A DNA stretch of 7,694 nucleotides. Origin: Deltaproteobacteria bacterium. Lineage in GTDB: Bacteria > Myxococcota_A > UBA796 > UBA2385. Within the stretch, counting starts at the first letter, position 1. Each line of letters opens with the position of its first letter. Both the position numbers and the translations under genes were made by a program. The notes under the pieces are model-generated. The model had not been told where the DNA came from. It saw only the letters and a list, made by a program, of their open reading frames with translations, and did not search any database. Of this stretch, positions 1 to 5,927 are shown in pieces. Location: assembly GCA_003694325.1 (NCBI GenBank), contig RFKJ01000686.1:1-7694 (forward strand), read 5' to 3'.

Positions 1-480
1 GCCCCCACCCGGGTCAAGCGCAGCCGCCCGCGGGTGCTCAAGGGCACGACCATCAAGTGGCCGTCGCCGCTGGGTGACCTCTACGTCACCATCAACGAGG
101 ACGAGGACGGCCAGCCCTTCGAGGTCTTCTGCACCGTCGGGAAGGCGGGCGGCGCGGCCAACGCCGACTCCGAGGCCATCGGTCGACTGATCTCCCTGGC
201 CCTGCGCCACGGCCTGCCGCTGGAGGAGGTGCGCGACCAGCTCCGCGGGATCTCCTGCGACCGGACCGTGGGCTACGGTCCCAACAAGGTGCTGTCGGCC
301 CCCGATGGCATCGCCCAGGCGCTCGACACCTACCTGGCGATGCGCGAGGGCGAGACCCACGAGTCCGCCACCCTCGAACCCGACGTCCTGGCCACCTGCC
401 CCGACTGCGGCAGCAGCCACCTCGCCTTCGAGGAGGGCTGCATGAAGTGCCACACCTGCGGGTACTCCGCCTGCGGCTGA
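1..480 (+). CDS. nrdJ: Adenosylcobalamin-dependent (class II) ribonucleotide reductase, C-terminal part
   Basis: The gene is 5'-truncated by the window edge; 159 codons are visible, open from base 1. Class II reductases use adenosylcobalamin to make deoxyribonucleotides in the cytoplasm. The visible part matches the TSCPD domain typical of bacterial NrdJ: GTTIKWPSPLGDLYVTINED, then PFEVFCTVGKAGG, EAIGRLISLALRHGLPLEEV and KVLSAPDGIAQAL. The chain ends in a cysteine-rich tail (CPDCG, then EEGCMKCHTCGYSACG) that is expected to be zinc-binding or redox-active and to help re-reduce the active site. The catalytic barrel lies outside the window. The methionine-like start around base 34 is an internal GTG, not the true start. 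The gene ends just before a strong hairpin and converges on the minus-strand operon beyond it. It has no evident functional link to the signalling genes. Identification of the family is firm; the symbol follows common usage. Confidence 0.93.
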   Translation, partial: APTRVKRSRPRVLKGTTIKWPSPLGDLYVTINEDEDGQPFEVFCTVGKAGGAANADSEAIGRLISLALRHGLPLEEVRDQLRGISCDRTVGYGPNKVLSAPDGIAQALDTYLAMREGETHESATLEPDVLATCPDCGSSHLAFEEGCMKCHTCGYSACG

Positions 481-494
481 CCGTCGGCCCGGTT

Positions 495-541
495 CCGCGG
501 CACCGCCGCCGGCCCTTCAGCGGGGTCGGCGGCGGTCGCGG
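495..541. terminator. Shared hairpin between convergent nrdJ and the REC-EAL pseudogene
   Basis: ACCGCCGCCG at 502-511 pairs perfectly with CGGCGGCGGT at 527-536. The stem extends inward through CCC/GGG (513-515 with 523-525), and outward, past a small bulge, through CCGC/GCGG (495-498 with 538-541). The loop is about seven bases. No T-tract follows on either strand, so rho-independent termination is inferred from position and stem strength. The stem overlaps the minus-strand stop codon at 517-519. Confidence 0.6.
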
Positions 542-1617
542 GGGACCACCGCGCGGCTCCAGGTCGACGCGGACGCCGGGGGGCCAAGCAGGGGCCCCGC
601 AAGGAGCGCGCACCCCAACTCCCGGGTGAATTTTCGTTCCACCGCGGTGGCGACCCCCTCGGCGACGACGCGCACCCCCAAGCTGCAGGCCGCCTGCACG
701 ATGGAACCGACGACCCGCGCCTCGGACGGATCGGCCTTCGCCGGCCGCCAGCTCTCCGCCCCCAGCACCACCAGCTCCGGGCGGAGCGCGAACAGGTGGG
801 CGAGGAGCTCCGGGTCCTACCCGGCCACCTCCAGGGCGATCCGGTACCCGGCCGCGTGCAGGCGGCGCTCGAACTCCCGGAGTTCGTCGGGCCCGACCGC
901 CCCCGCCAATCGACCGAGGGAGCACTGCAGGACCAGGCGGGTCGAAAATTCGCCCAGCGGGTCGCCGGCCGCCCCGAGGGTGGGCAGCATGGAGTCGACG
1001 GCCGACAGTCGCACGAACACCGCGCCCGGAGGGGTGGAGCCGGCCAGCTCGGCGGCCACCCGGTCCAAGGGGGGAACCGTCGGCATGGGCTCCCGGCAGT
1101 CCGGCCGCGAGGCCGCGAGCTGGAAGCCGAACAGCCCGAGATCGTCGACCCGGGCCACCGGCTGCCAGCGCAGCCGCTCCTGCTCCCGGCCGCCATCCGG
1201 CCCGTCCGCTGTTGGCGCCGGCGACGGCCGCCATCCCTCCCGGTCCACCTCGAACTGGTACAACGCCCGCCCCTGGCGCAGGAGGCGACCGATGAGACCC
1301 GGCTCCACCGGCAGCTCGATGGCCGCCATCGCCCCGGCCTCGACGCAGCGCACCAGGGAGCCGGCGTCCTCGGCGTCACCCACCACGACCAGCGGCGGCA
1401 ACGCCCCCAGGCGCAGTGCCTCGACCAGCCTGCCCTGCATCAGCCTCGCCTGCACCAGCACCACCGCGGGGTCGAGGCGATGAACGGCCCGCAGCGCCGC
1501 CTCGGCACCGCCCATGACCACGACGGCTTCCACGCCCTCGCCCCGCAGGACCTCGACCATCCTCCGAGCCGCCTCGGGCTCGGCCACCAGCGCCACGGTC
1601 GGCGCCGTGGCAGTCAT
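517..1617 (-). pseudogene. Degenerate receiver-EAL protein with in-frame TAG (third paralogue)
   Basis: The reading frame is 366 codons from ATG at 1617 to TGA at 517, interrupted by TAG at 817-819 (codon 267). Residues about 5-120 look like a receiver fold (TVALVAEPEAARR, then AVVLVQAR). The phospho-acceptor Asp is replaced by Gln56, and the usual Lys-Pro is Leu-Pro (IELPVE). Residues about 150-266 start an EAL-like domain: WQPVARVDD, then GFQL where EAL is expected, and FVRLSAVD at the Asn-containing strand. It breaks at GYRIALEVAG. After the TAG the same frame continues for 99 codons with recognisable EAL C-terminal sequence (VRVVAEGV, then ELGCALLAGPLLGPP) and high third-position GC. Start: it overlaps the upstream stop as ATGA (1614-1617), with GGGAGG about 10 bases upstream. 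Unless the TAG is read through, the product is 266 residues and lacks the second half of EAL. Phosphodiesterase activity would be absent in either case. A sequencing error cannot be excluded. Confidence 0.8.
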
Positions 1618-2057
1618 CCCGCTCGGCCCTCCCTGCGCCAGGCATGGGGACCCGGCCGGTGCGCCTGCACCACCGACGGATCGATGACCAGCAGCAACGA
1701 GGCCAGCCGTTCGAGCACCTCGCTGGGGGGACGGTGGGTGGCCACGGCCCGTTCCAGCCGCCGGGCCAGCTCGGCCGCCGCCCGCAGCCCGAAGCTCGCG
1801 GTGCTGATCCGGACCCCACGCGCCGCGTCCAGCAGTCCCGCCATGTCCCGGTCGATCCAGGCGATCACCAGCGCCCGGCGGCGATGTTCGAGGGACCGGG
1901 CGAAGGTCTGGAACACCTCGGCGCTATCCTGCCCCGGTTCGTCCTCCCCGAAGTCGATCAACGTCGCCTCGCAGGCCTGCGCCTGCATGGCCTCATCCAG
2001 CTCCCGCAATCCACCAGCGAGCAGATCGCGCGCCGATGCCACACCGATCGTTGTCAT
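1614..2057 (-). CDS. Hypothetical 147-residue alpha/beta protein coupled to the REC-EAL gene
   Basis: I do not recognise the family. Predicted alternation of strands and helices is visible: TTIGVASA (strand), a helix to about residue 27, EATLIDFG (strand), a helix at about 45-58, RALVIAWID (strand), a helix at about 70-80, VRISTASFG (strand), then long helices at 91-106 and 112-122. This pattern suggests a compact alpha/beta domain, conceivably another strongly diverged receiver-like or regulatory fold, but no signature residue proves that. There is no signal peptide or membrane segment. The C-terminus is short, basic and proline-containing. The ATG at 2057 has GGAG nine bases upstream. The stop overlaps the next start as ATGA, so the two proteins are probably translated together and may interact. 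It is transcribed divergently from the NtrC-type regulator across an 80-bp gap. Coding is supported by codon use, the ribosome site and the overlap; function is unknown. Confidence 0.75.
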   Translation of the reverse strand: MTTIGVASARDLLAGGLRELDEAMQAQACEATLIDFGEDEPGQDSAEVFQTFARSLEHRRRALVIAWIDRDMAGLLDAARGVRISTASFGLRAAAELARRLERAVATHRPPSEVLERLASLLLVIDPSVVQAHRPGPHAWRREGRAG

Positions 2058-2083
2058 GACTCGTTACTCCAACACCATGACGG

Positions 2084-2111
2084 TTGACTGCGCGCCGCCC
2101 ACGCATAGCTA
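2084..2111 (+). promoter_or_regulatory. Possible vegetative promoter for the NtrC-type regulator
   Basis: TTGACT at 2084-2089 is a good -35 element. Sixteen bases later is TAGCTA (2106-2111), a poor -10 element. Transcription would begin near 2118 with a short leader carrying the AAGGTG ribosome site. The -35 is convincing and the -10 is not, so confidence is low. Confidence 0.25.
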
Positions 2112-2118
2112 CGTCCAA
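2103..2118 (-). promoter_or_regulatory. Weak candidate sigma-54 promoter for the 2057-517 operon
   Basis: On the minus strand TTGGACGTAGCTATGC has GG and GC separated by the required 10 bases, plus TGG at the -24 element and TGC at the -12 element. Other -24 positions deviate from TGGCAC. It would start transcription near 2091, leaving a leader of about 34 bases before the ATG at 2057. GG-N10-GC occurs often by chance in GC-rich DNA, so this is only a candidate. Confidence 0.25.
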
Positions 2119-2137
2119 CGCCTCCAAGGTGTGCTTG

Positions 2138-3523
2138 ATGCTTGAAGACCCCGACAAGTCGGCGCTCATCGTCGTGGTCGACGATGACGAAGCCGTCGCC
2201 ACCGTCGCCTCCCGTTGGCTCCGTTCCGCCGGCCACGAGACCCTGGTCGCCCACAGCGGTCACGCCGGCCAGCGGATGCTGCAGAACGCCGACCCCGACC
2301 TGGCCCTCGTCGACCTCGACCTGGGGGACATGACCGGCCTGGAGCTGATGCGCTGGATGCGCCAGAACCACCAGGGCTGCCCGTTCGTCATGATGACCGC
2401 CTCGGCGGATGTCGGCGACGTCGTCCAGGCCATGCGCGAGGGCGCCATGGAGTACATGGTCAAGCCGGTCAGCCGCAGCCAGGTGCTTCGGGTGGTCGAC
2501 AAGGCCCTCGAGGAGCTGCGCTCCCGCAACCGCGACCAACGCGTCCTCACCGACGCCTCGATCAGCCGACACGGGCTGGTGGGCCGCTCGCCCGCCCTGC
2601 GGCGGGTCCATGACCAGATCAACCGCCTGGCCCAGTGCGACGTCACCGCCCTCATCACCGGCGAGACCGGCACGGGCAAGGAGGTCGTGGCCCGGGCGAT
2701 CCACTCGGCGAGCGCCCGGAGGGACGGCCCGTTCGTCGCCCTCAACTGCGGGGCGATCGTCGAGAGCCTGCAGGAAAGCGAGTTCTTCGGGCATGAAAAG
2801 GGCGCGTTCACCGGCGCGATCTCCAGCCGGGCGGGCGCCTTCGAGCAGGCCGATGGCGGGGTGCTGTTCCTCGACGAAGTGGGCGAGCTGACCCCCAGCC
2901 TGCAGGTGATGCTGCTGCGGGTCCTCCAGGAGCGTCGCTTCCGGCGCGTGGGGGGCAACCGGGAGATCAAGACGGATGTCCGGATCCTGGCGGCCACCCA
3001 CCGCGACCTGTTCGAGCTGGTCGAGGAAGGCAAGTTCCGCCAGGACCTCTACTACCGGATCGCCGTCTACGAGCTCCAGCTTCCCCCGCTGGCCGAACGG
3101 GGGGACGACATCCTGCTCATCGCCCGGTACTTCCTCGAACAGCTCCACAAGGATGCCGGTGCCCCGGCCCTCCGGCTGACCCCCGAGGCCGAACAGCTCC
3201 TGATGGCCTACCCCTGGCCGGGCAACGTGCGGGAGCTGCGCAACGCCATGGAGCACGCGTCGATCTCGGCCACCGACGAGATCCGGCCCGAACACCTGCC
3301 GCCACGCATCGCCCGACCGGCTCGCGCGCGGCCGGCCCGACCGGCGTCGCGACGGCCGGACCTGGGCTCCGAGGAGCGGGAACGACAGGCGATCATGGCG
3401 GCCATCGCGGCGGCCAACGGCAACGTGTCCGAGGCCATCCGCACCCTGGGGATCCCCCGCACCACCATGTACCGGAAGATGCGGAAGTTCGGCCTGCTGT
3501 CCAAGAAGGACTCGGGTGACTGA
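2138..3523 (+). CDS. NtrC-family sigma-54-dependent response regulator
   Basis: This is a 461-residue transcription activator of sigma-54 RNA polymerase. Residues about 8-125 form an intact receiver: acidic D15-D17, phospho-acceptor Asp59 (ALVDLDL), Thr87 and Lys109 (VKP). Residues about 145-385 are the AAA+ ATPase: Walker A GETGTGKE (175-182), the sigma-54-contacting GAFTGA loop (222-227), Walker B GGVLFLDE (240-247), and FRQDLYYRI with the likely arginine finger. A basic, proline-rich linker precedes a Fis-type helix-turn-helix (about 411-455, GNVSEAIRTLGIPRTTMYRK). I chose ATG 2138 because AAGGTG lies seven bases upstream and the protein then begins just before the first receiver strand; a TTG at 2084 would add an unlikely tail. 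No histidine kinase is nearby, so the partner is unknown. The most likely target in view is the sigma-54 promoter at 7193-7208. PilR- or NtrC-like roles cannot be told apart from the sequence. Confidence 0.96.
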   Translation: MLEDPDKSALIVVVDDDEAVATVASRWLRSAGHETLVAHSGHAGQRMLQNADPDLALVDLDLGDMTGLELMRWMRQNHQGCPFVMMTASADVGDVVQAMREGAMEYMVKPVSRSQVLRVVDKALEELRSRNRDQRVLTDASISRHGLVGRSPALRRVHDQINRLAQCDVTALITGETGTGKEVVARAIHSASARRDGPFVALNCGAIVESLQESEFFGHEKGAFTGAISSRAGAFEQADGGVLFLDEVGELTPSLQVMLLRVLQERRFRRVGGNREIKTDVRILAATHRDLFELVEEGKFRQDLYYRIAVYELQLPPLAERGDDILLIARYFLEQLHKDAGAPALRLTPEAEQLLMAYPWPGNVRELRNAMEHASISATDEIRPEHLPPRIARPARARPARPASRRPDLGSEERERQAIMAAIAAANGNVSEAIRTLGIPRTTMYRKMRKFGLLSKKDSGD

Positions 3524-3560
3524 ACCCGGTCGGGTTCCCCCCCACCACCACGGTGGGGGG
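3523..3560. terminator. Two adjacent hairpins between convergent genes
   Basis: AACCC at 3523-3527 pairs with GGGTT at 3532-3536 around a four-base loop. Immediately after, CCCCCCACC (3538-3546) pairs perfectly with GGTGGGGGG (3552-3560) around ACCAC. The pair lies between the regulator stop (3521-3523) and the minus-strand REC-EAL stop (3596-3598), so it can serve both directions. There is no T-tract. Confidence 0.6.
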
Positions 3561-3595
3561 CGCGGGTCACATCTCCGGCAGCGCATGGTCATCGA

Positions 3596-4768
3596 TCAAT
3601 CGAAGCTGACCTTGGGCATGCCCAGCAGGAAGCCCTGGAGCATGTCGCACCCCAGTTCGACGGCGACCTGGCGCTCCTCGGGGCGCTCGATGCCCTGGGC
3701 GACCACCAGGGCGCCTTCGTCGTGGGCGAGGTCGATCAGGCGGGCCATGTGCCGACGCCGGACGGGATCCCGATCGCAGTTCTGGACCACCGCCGCTCCG
3801 AGCTTGTAGAGGTCGGGCTGGAGCACCCGCATGCGGGCCAGCCCCGAGATCGTGCCGGCGATGCCGCCGGCGGCGATGCGATACCCGTAGCGCCGCATGC
3901 GATCGATGGTCTCGCGGACCTGCGGCCCCTCGGGGACGGGTCCCGCGTCCCCGAACTCCACGATGATCCGGTGGGCGTAGGGAGCCAGCGGGTCCTGCCG
4001 GGTCGCCAGCACCCCGCGGGTCAGCTCCCCGCTGTCGAAGTTGACGAAGATGGTGCGCGGCTGTGCGGTCTCCTCCATCACGATGGCGACCAGCGACCGC
4101 ACCCGGTCGTCCACCTCGAACTGCCGTCCGAGCCTCCGGGCGAGATCGAGCAGGGGAGCCGGCGTCTCGAACCGGGGGGTCGTGGTCCGCAGGTAGGCCT
4201 CGTAGCCGACGACGCAGCCGGTCCGCGCCCGGACGATGGGCTGGTAGACCAGGCTGAGCTGCATCAACGCGTTCTCGAAGACGTGCGACATGGCGTCGAG
4301 GTGCCGACGGCGGACATAGTCGTCCTCGTGCCGACGCCGCGCCTCCTGCCGCCGGACGTACCGTTCGGCGGCACGCTGGACGGCGTCCCGCAGCGCATCG
4401 GGATCGACGGGATCGTGGACCAGGCCCGACGCCCCGCTGTTGGCCAGGCGCACCGCCGCGTCACCGGACGAGGGACGGGCGACCAGGATGATCTGGATGT
4501 CCGGGTGCCGGACCCGCAGCCAGTTGAGCAGGGTGTCGTCGCCGGCACTCCCCACGACCCGCGGCCAGCCGAGCACGACGACCTGGTGACCCCGCTCCTC
4601 GAGCAGGTCGAGGGCCCGGTCCTCGTCGGCGACCGCGTCGACGCGGTGGCCCGCCGACGCGAGGGCCTCACGCATGGCTTCCCGGCGTTCCCGCACGCCA
4701 TCGACGACGAGGATGTCCGAGGTGCCAGCGGTCACGCGGGGTTCGGGGGCGAGCTGGGTTGCGGGCAT
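3596..4768 (-). CDS. Degenerate receiver-EAL protein (second paralogue, best conserved)
   Basis: This 390-residue cytoplasmic protein has a receiver fold at about 17-135 and a charged helical linker at 135-165 (RRQEARRRHEDDYVRRR). An EAL domain at about 172-385 completes it. The receiver has Gly67 where the phospho-acceptor Asp belongs (VVVLGWP) and HDP instead of Lys-Pro, so phosphorylation is unlikely. The EAL domain keeps QPIV, Glu190 (YEAYLR), Asn243 (FVNFDSGEL), Glu271, Lys322 (YKLG) and the QGFLLGMP end. The DDFGTG motif is GGIAGT (301-306), and EGVE is QGIE (Gln358). Key metal ligands of c-di-GMP phosphodiesterases are therefore missing, and a binding or scaffold role is inferred; FimX-type proteins are a functional analogy. 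The ATG at 4768 has GGTGAGG five bases upstream. ATG 4897, with GGGGAGG about six bases upstream and overlapping the previous gene, would add a 43-residue Pro-rich extension and remains possible. It is the last gene of the sigma-54 operon. Confidence 0.88.
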   Translation of the reverse strand: MPATQLAPEPRVTAGTSDILVVDGVRERREAMREALASAGHRVDAVADEDRALDLLEERGHQVVVLGWPRVVGSAGDDTLLNWLRVRHPDIQIILVARPSSGDAAVRLANSGASGLVHDPVDPDALRDAVQRAAERYVRRQEARRRHEDDYVRRRHLDAMSHVFENALMQLSLVYQPIVRARTGCVVGYEAYLRTTTPRFETPAPLLDLARRLGRQFEVDDRVRSLVAIVMEETAQPRTIFVNFDSGELTRGVLATRQDPLAPYAHRIIVEFGDAGPVPEGPQVRETIDRMRRYGYRIAAGGIAGTISGLARMRVLQPDLYKLGAAVVQNCDRDPVRRRHMARLIDLAHDEGALVVAQGIERPEERQVAVELGCDMLQGFLLGMPKVSFD

Positions 4769-4880
4769 GTTGACCTCACCGTTGAGGGGTTGGGGGGAGC
4801 GACCGGGGACGAACGCGCCGGCGGCGGGGGGGATGTCGCCACGGCCCTCGGAGGGCGGAGCCGACGGGTGGAGCGCGGAC

Positions 4881-5927
4881 TCAGGAGGCCGAGGCATGGG
4901 CCACCTCCCCATCGCTCACCGCGCGCGACGCGATGCTCGCGTGGTACAGTTGCAGCGCAATCCGTTCCTGCCAGCCGGACAGGGACGCCAGCATGGCCCT
5001 GCGAATGCGGGCGGCCTCGGGGGTGCGCTCGGTGACCGCCGCGGCCAGGTCGGCAAGGCGGATGCGGAGCACCACTCCGTCCTCGAGCGCCACGGCGCTC
5101 GCCGTCGCCGGCCCACCGAGGATGGCGGTCTCGAACCCGCCGAGCTGCCCGGGCGTCAGCACGTCGAGCTGGACGTGGCCCTTGATCTCGGAGCGGACGA
5201 AGCGCCCCACCTTGCCGGTCCGCACCACGAAGGCGGCCGAGGCGGCCCGCCCCTGGGCCTGGAGGACCTCTCCGCGGGCCACCGCCCGGGCCTCCAACCG
5301 CGTGCTCAGCACGGCGACGAGGTCCTCGACGGGCGTGGCGACCAGCCCCAGCCGCCGCTGCAGCAGGCGGCTGGACTCGCTGGCCGGCGTCCACCGCGCC
5401 TCCGGCGTCGACAGCGGTCCGAACAGGCTCCGCAGCGCCGGCGCGAAGGGCGAGGACGGACGGGGGGGCGCGTCACCGCTGGCGAAGCGCGCCAGGACGG
5501 TCTGGCGGACCTCCAGCTCCCGCGCTTCGGACCGCAGCAGTTCCTCCTGGGTGTTGGCCACCACCGGGTGGTGCAACGCCATCAGCCGATCCAGCCCGTC
5601 CTCGTCCAGGGTCAGCACCGTGCAGGGCTTCAGCGCCCGCAGGCTGGTGTGGCACCGGCCGTCGGGGTCCACGATGGCGGACGTGGCCACCAGGTCGCCC
5701 CGGATGAGGGTGCGAACGAGCAGGGCGTCGGGCCCGGAGCCGGCGAACTGGGCCAGTTCCCCCGCCCGGACGAAGTGGATGGCCGGGTCGGCGTGCTGGG
5801 GCGATGAGAGCACGGCTCCCGCCGCCAGCCGCTGCATGCGGCACTGCTCGAAGAAGCTCGTGGCCTGCTCGATGTCCATGCCCGCACAGACGTTGAGGCC
5901 CTTGACGACCTGGAGATCGATCAACAT
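4881..5927 (-). CDS. Tandem cyclic-nucleotide-binding-like (cNBD/CAP-ED) protein
   Basis: This 348-residue soluble protein has two beta-roll domains and no DNA-binding or catalytic domain. The first (about 15-118) shows GAVLSSPQHADPAIHFVRAG, then LIRGDLVATSAI and a strand-rich end. A helix (125-150) and a Pro-rich linker (about 153-162) follow. The second domain (about 198-298) reads ARGEVLQAQGRAASAAFVVR, then LTPGQLGGFETAILGGPATA. In canonical cAMP/cGMP binders the phosphate cassette ends in P-R-T/S-A. Here the second copy has P-A-T-A, and the first copy has no clear cassette, so classical cyclic-nucleotide binding is doubtful. The C-terminus is helical (SGWQERIALQLYHASIA). ATG 5927 has AAGGAG nine bases upstream and overlaps the stop of the preceding REC-EAL gene by seven bases, indicating coupled translation. 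The role is inferred to be ligand sensing or protein interaction within the operon. Domain assignment is good; ligand unknown. Confidence 0.85.
   Translation of the reverse strand: MLIDLQVVKGLNVCAGMDIEQATSFFEQCRMQRLAAGAVLSSPQHADPAIHFVRAGELAQFAGSGPDALLVRTLIRGDLVATSAIVDPDGRCHTSLRALKPCTVLTLDEDGLDRLMALHHPVVANTQEELLRSEARELEVRQTVLARFASGDAPPRPSSPFAPALRSLFGPLSTPEARWTPASESSRLLQRRLGLVATPVEDLVAVLSTRLEARAVARGEVLQAQGRAASAAFVVRTGKVGRFVRSEIKGHVQLDVLTPGQLGGFETAILGGPATASAVALEDGVVLRIRLADLAAAVTERTPEAARIRRAMLASLSGWQERIALQLYHASIASRAVSDGEVAHASAS

Noticed and set aside
800..830. Frameshift rather than nonsense mutation in the third REC-EAL gene
   Set aside because: Sequence on both sides of the TAG is in the same frame and aligns without gaps to both paralogues.
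2084..2137. TTG start at 2084 for the NtrC-type regulator
   Set aside because: It adds 18 residues not typical of receivers, overlaps the probable -35 TTGACT, and ATG 2138 has a good AAGGTG ribosome site.
2054..3592. Long minus-strand open frame (512 codons) opposite the NtrC-type gene
   Set aside because: The plus strand encodes a full, motif-complete sigma-54 activator. The minus frame is the usual antisense shadow of GC-rich coding DNA.
3596..4768. Active c-di-GMP phosphodiesterase
   Set aside because: Glu190, Asn243 and Lys322 remain, but the DDFGTG acids are Gly-Gly and the later EGVE Glu is Gln, so hydrolysis is not expected.
3722..5035. Long plus-strand open frames across the REC-EAL and cNBD genes (also 4674-5807, 4933-6231 and 6122-7294)
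   Set aside because: Translations are low-complexity Arg/Gly/Pro-rich with no domain. The minus-strand frames show recognisable folds, overlapping starts and ribosome sites.
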